This document shows positions 42,439-42,839 of a stretch of DNA of 42,839 nucleotides, piece after piece; position 1 is the stretch's first letter; every line of letters starts with the position of its first letter. Source of the DNA: Mariprofundus sp. EBB-1 (GTDB lineage: Bacteria > Pseudomonadota > Zetaproteobacteria > Mariprofundales > Mariprofundaceae); NCBI RefSeq assembly GCF_003665155.1, contig NZ_RCFQ01000027.1:1-42839 (forward strand). The letters are read 5' to 3'. Below the pieces are notes generated by a model. That model was not told where the DNA came from and did no database searches. It was given only the letters and a program-made list of their open reading frames with translations. The translations under genes and the position numbers were made by a program.

Positions 42439-42839
42439 ATGAAATACAGAATATTTTATGCAGCTTTGATTGTTGCATTTAGCAGCAGCGTAGTTGTGGC
42501 AGATGAAACTCGCGAAAATCGACATGATTCTGAAATCAATCAAATTAAAATAAGTAAGCAGCTTAATGCTCAAAATATTGCAGCAAATAAAACTGCAATT
42601 GCAGCAATTCAGCTTAAAGCTGGTCCTGCTGGAGCTAACGGCGTTGATGGTGCGACAGGCGCACAAGGCCCAATTGGTTTAACCGGAGTTGCAGGTGCCA
42701 ACGGCGTTGATGGTGCGACAGGAGCACAAGGCCCGATTGGTTTAACTGGTCCTGCAGGTGCCAACGGCGTTGATGGTGCAACAGGAGCACAAGGCCCAAT
42801 TGGTTTAACTGGTCCTGCAGGTGCCAACGGCGTTGATGG
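42439..42839 (+). CDS. collagen-like exported protein, 5' part
   Basis: The first 133 full codons of a gene that runs off the window end. A signal peptide (about residues 1-21, ending VVVA) precedes a charged, helical stretch (about 22-61, with heptad-like hydrophobics) that could be a trimerising stalk. From residue 62 the sequence is Gly-X-Y collagen-like, in 21-residue units reading [21 protein letters not shown]. The 63-base units begin at 42622, 42685, 42748 and 42811 and are nearly identical. Such proteins form surface triple helices or fibres. The missing part may be long. The ribosome-binding site is a run of ten Gs. I cannot name the gene. Confidence 0.85.
   Translation, partial: MKYRIFYAALIVAFSSSVVVADETRENRHDSEINQIKISKQLNAQNIAANKTAIAAIQLKAGPAGANGVDGATGAQGPIGLTGVAGANGVDGATGAQGPIGLTGPAGANGVDGATGAQGPIGLTGPAGANGVD
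42622..42839 (+). repeat. 63-base collagen-type tandem repeats
   Basis: Units begin at 42622, 42685 and 42748, with a fourth started at 42811 and cut by the window end. Each encodes 21 residues (seven Gly-X-Y triplets). Differences between units are a few silent changes and one Pro-to-Val change in the second unit. The repeats probably continue beyond the window. Confidence 0.95.

Noticed and set aside
42609..42827. Minus-strand Pro/Ala-rich frame in the collagen repeats
   Set aside because: It is the antisense shadow of the Gly-X-Y repeats and has no start signals.

Overview
The window is a gene-dense stretch of a Gram-negative proteobacterial chromosome. It carries LPS inner-core heptosyltransferases, an outer-membrane beta-barrel protein, rdgC, apaH, an sspA-like gene and the mltB-rlpA-dacA-dat cell-wall group. 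Gene content fits a gamma-, beta- or zetaproteobacterium. My tentative first guess is Zetaproteobacteria or a relative, but nothing here (no rRNA, no tRNA) settles it. Most genes are complete, and many overlap by 1 to 16 bases in operons.

Layout. (1) 1-2373: fxsA and a Bax-inhibitor-1 family gene, embedded in repeat-rich intergenic DNA. (2) 2374-11229: a plus-strand LPS/cell-envelope operon: Trm112-like protein, LpxL-type acyltransferase, methyltransferase, waaF, waaC, isoprenylcysteine-type methyltransferase, DUF3108 protein, NodU/CmcH-type carbamoyltransferase, galE-like epimerase and a family 2 glycosyltransferase. The carbamoyltransferase suggests a carbamoylated LPS core. (3) 11516-12923: a minus-strand secreted protein of unknown function and an orphan PstS-like phosphate-binding protein with a perfect FNR-type box upstream. 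(4) 13645-21334: a peptidoglycan and housekeeping operon: mltB, rlpA (apparently started at a rare ATT codon), a LOG-family protein, a RluA-type pseudouridine synthase, a PBP5-type carboxypeptidase, D-amino acid aminotransferase, a HAD phosphatase, hslO and a YgjP-type metalloprotease. (5) 21452-26182: a TolB-like propeller protein behind a perfect CRP-type site, xthA, then apaH and rdgC on the minus strand, and an sspA-like GST.

(6) 26224-32378 is the most interesting part. A perfect CRP-type palindrome precedes four tightly packed genes: a 'thermostable hemolysin' family protein whose sequence resembles GNAT/acyl-homoserine-lactone-synthase enzymes, an acyl-adenylating enzyme with Arg in place of the usual A10 lysine, a haem-oxygenase-like di-iron oxidase and an SDR. 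A secreted TPR protein and a membrane PP2C/RsbU-type phosphatase follow. This looks like a small dedicated pathway for an acyl-derived metabolite, with possible regulatory genes attached. (7) 32378-36554: fumC, phosphomannomutase/phosphoglucomutase and ilvC, the last with a strong terminator. (8) 36672-39933, minus strand: a Phd-type antitoxin whose VapC partner is cut to 24 codons, a GNAT acetyltransferase, metY and metA. (9) 40138-42839: an outer-membrane barrel protein, a lipoprotein, a DUF5610 protein, and the start of a collagen-like surface protein. The latter has 63-base repeats and a run of ten Gs in its ribosome-binding region, which suggests phase-variable translation.

Several intergenic gaps hold related imperfect inverted-repeat elements: ends built from CACGAAT- or CGCAGAG-type iterations, sometimes enclosing a CCCCTGGGGG core. 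One of them appears to supply the last codons of the glycosyltransferase gene. All functional assignments come from reading the translated sequence; no database search was run.
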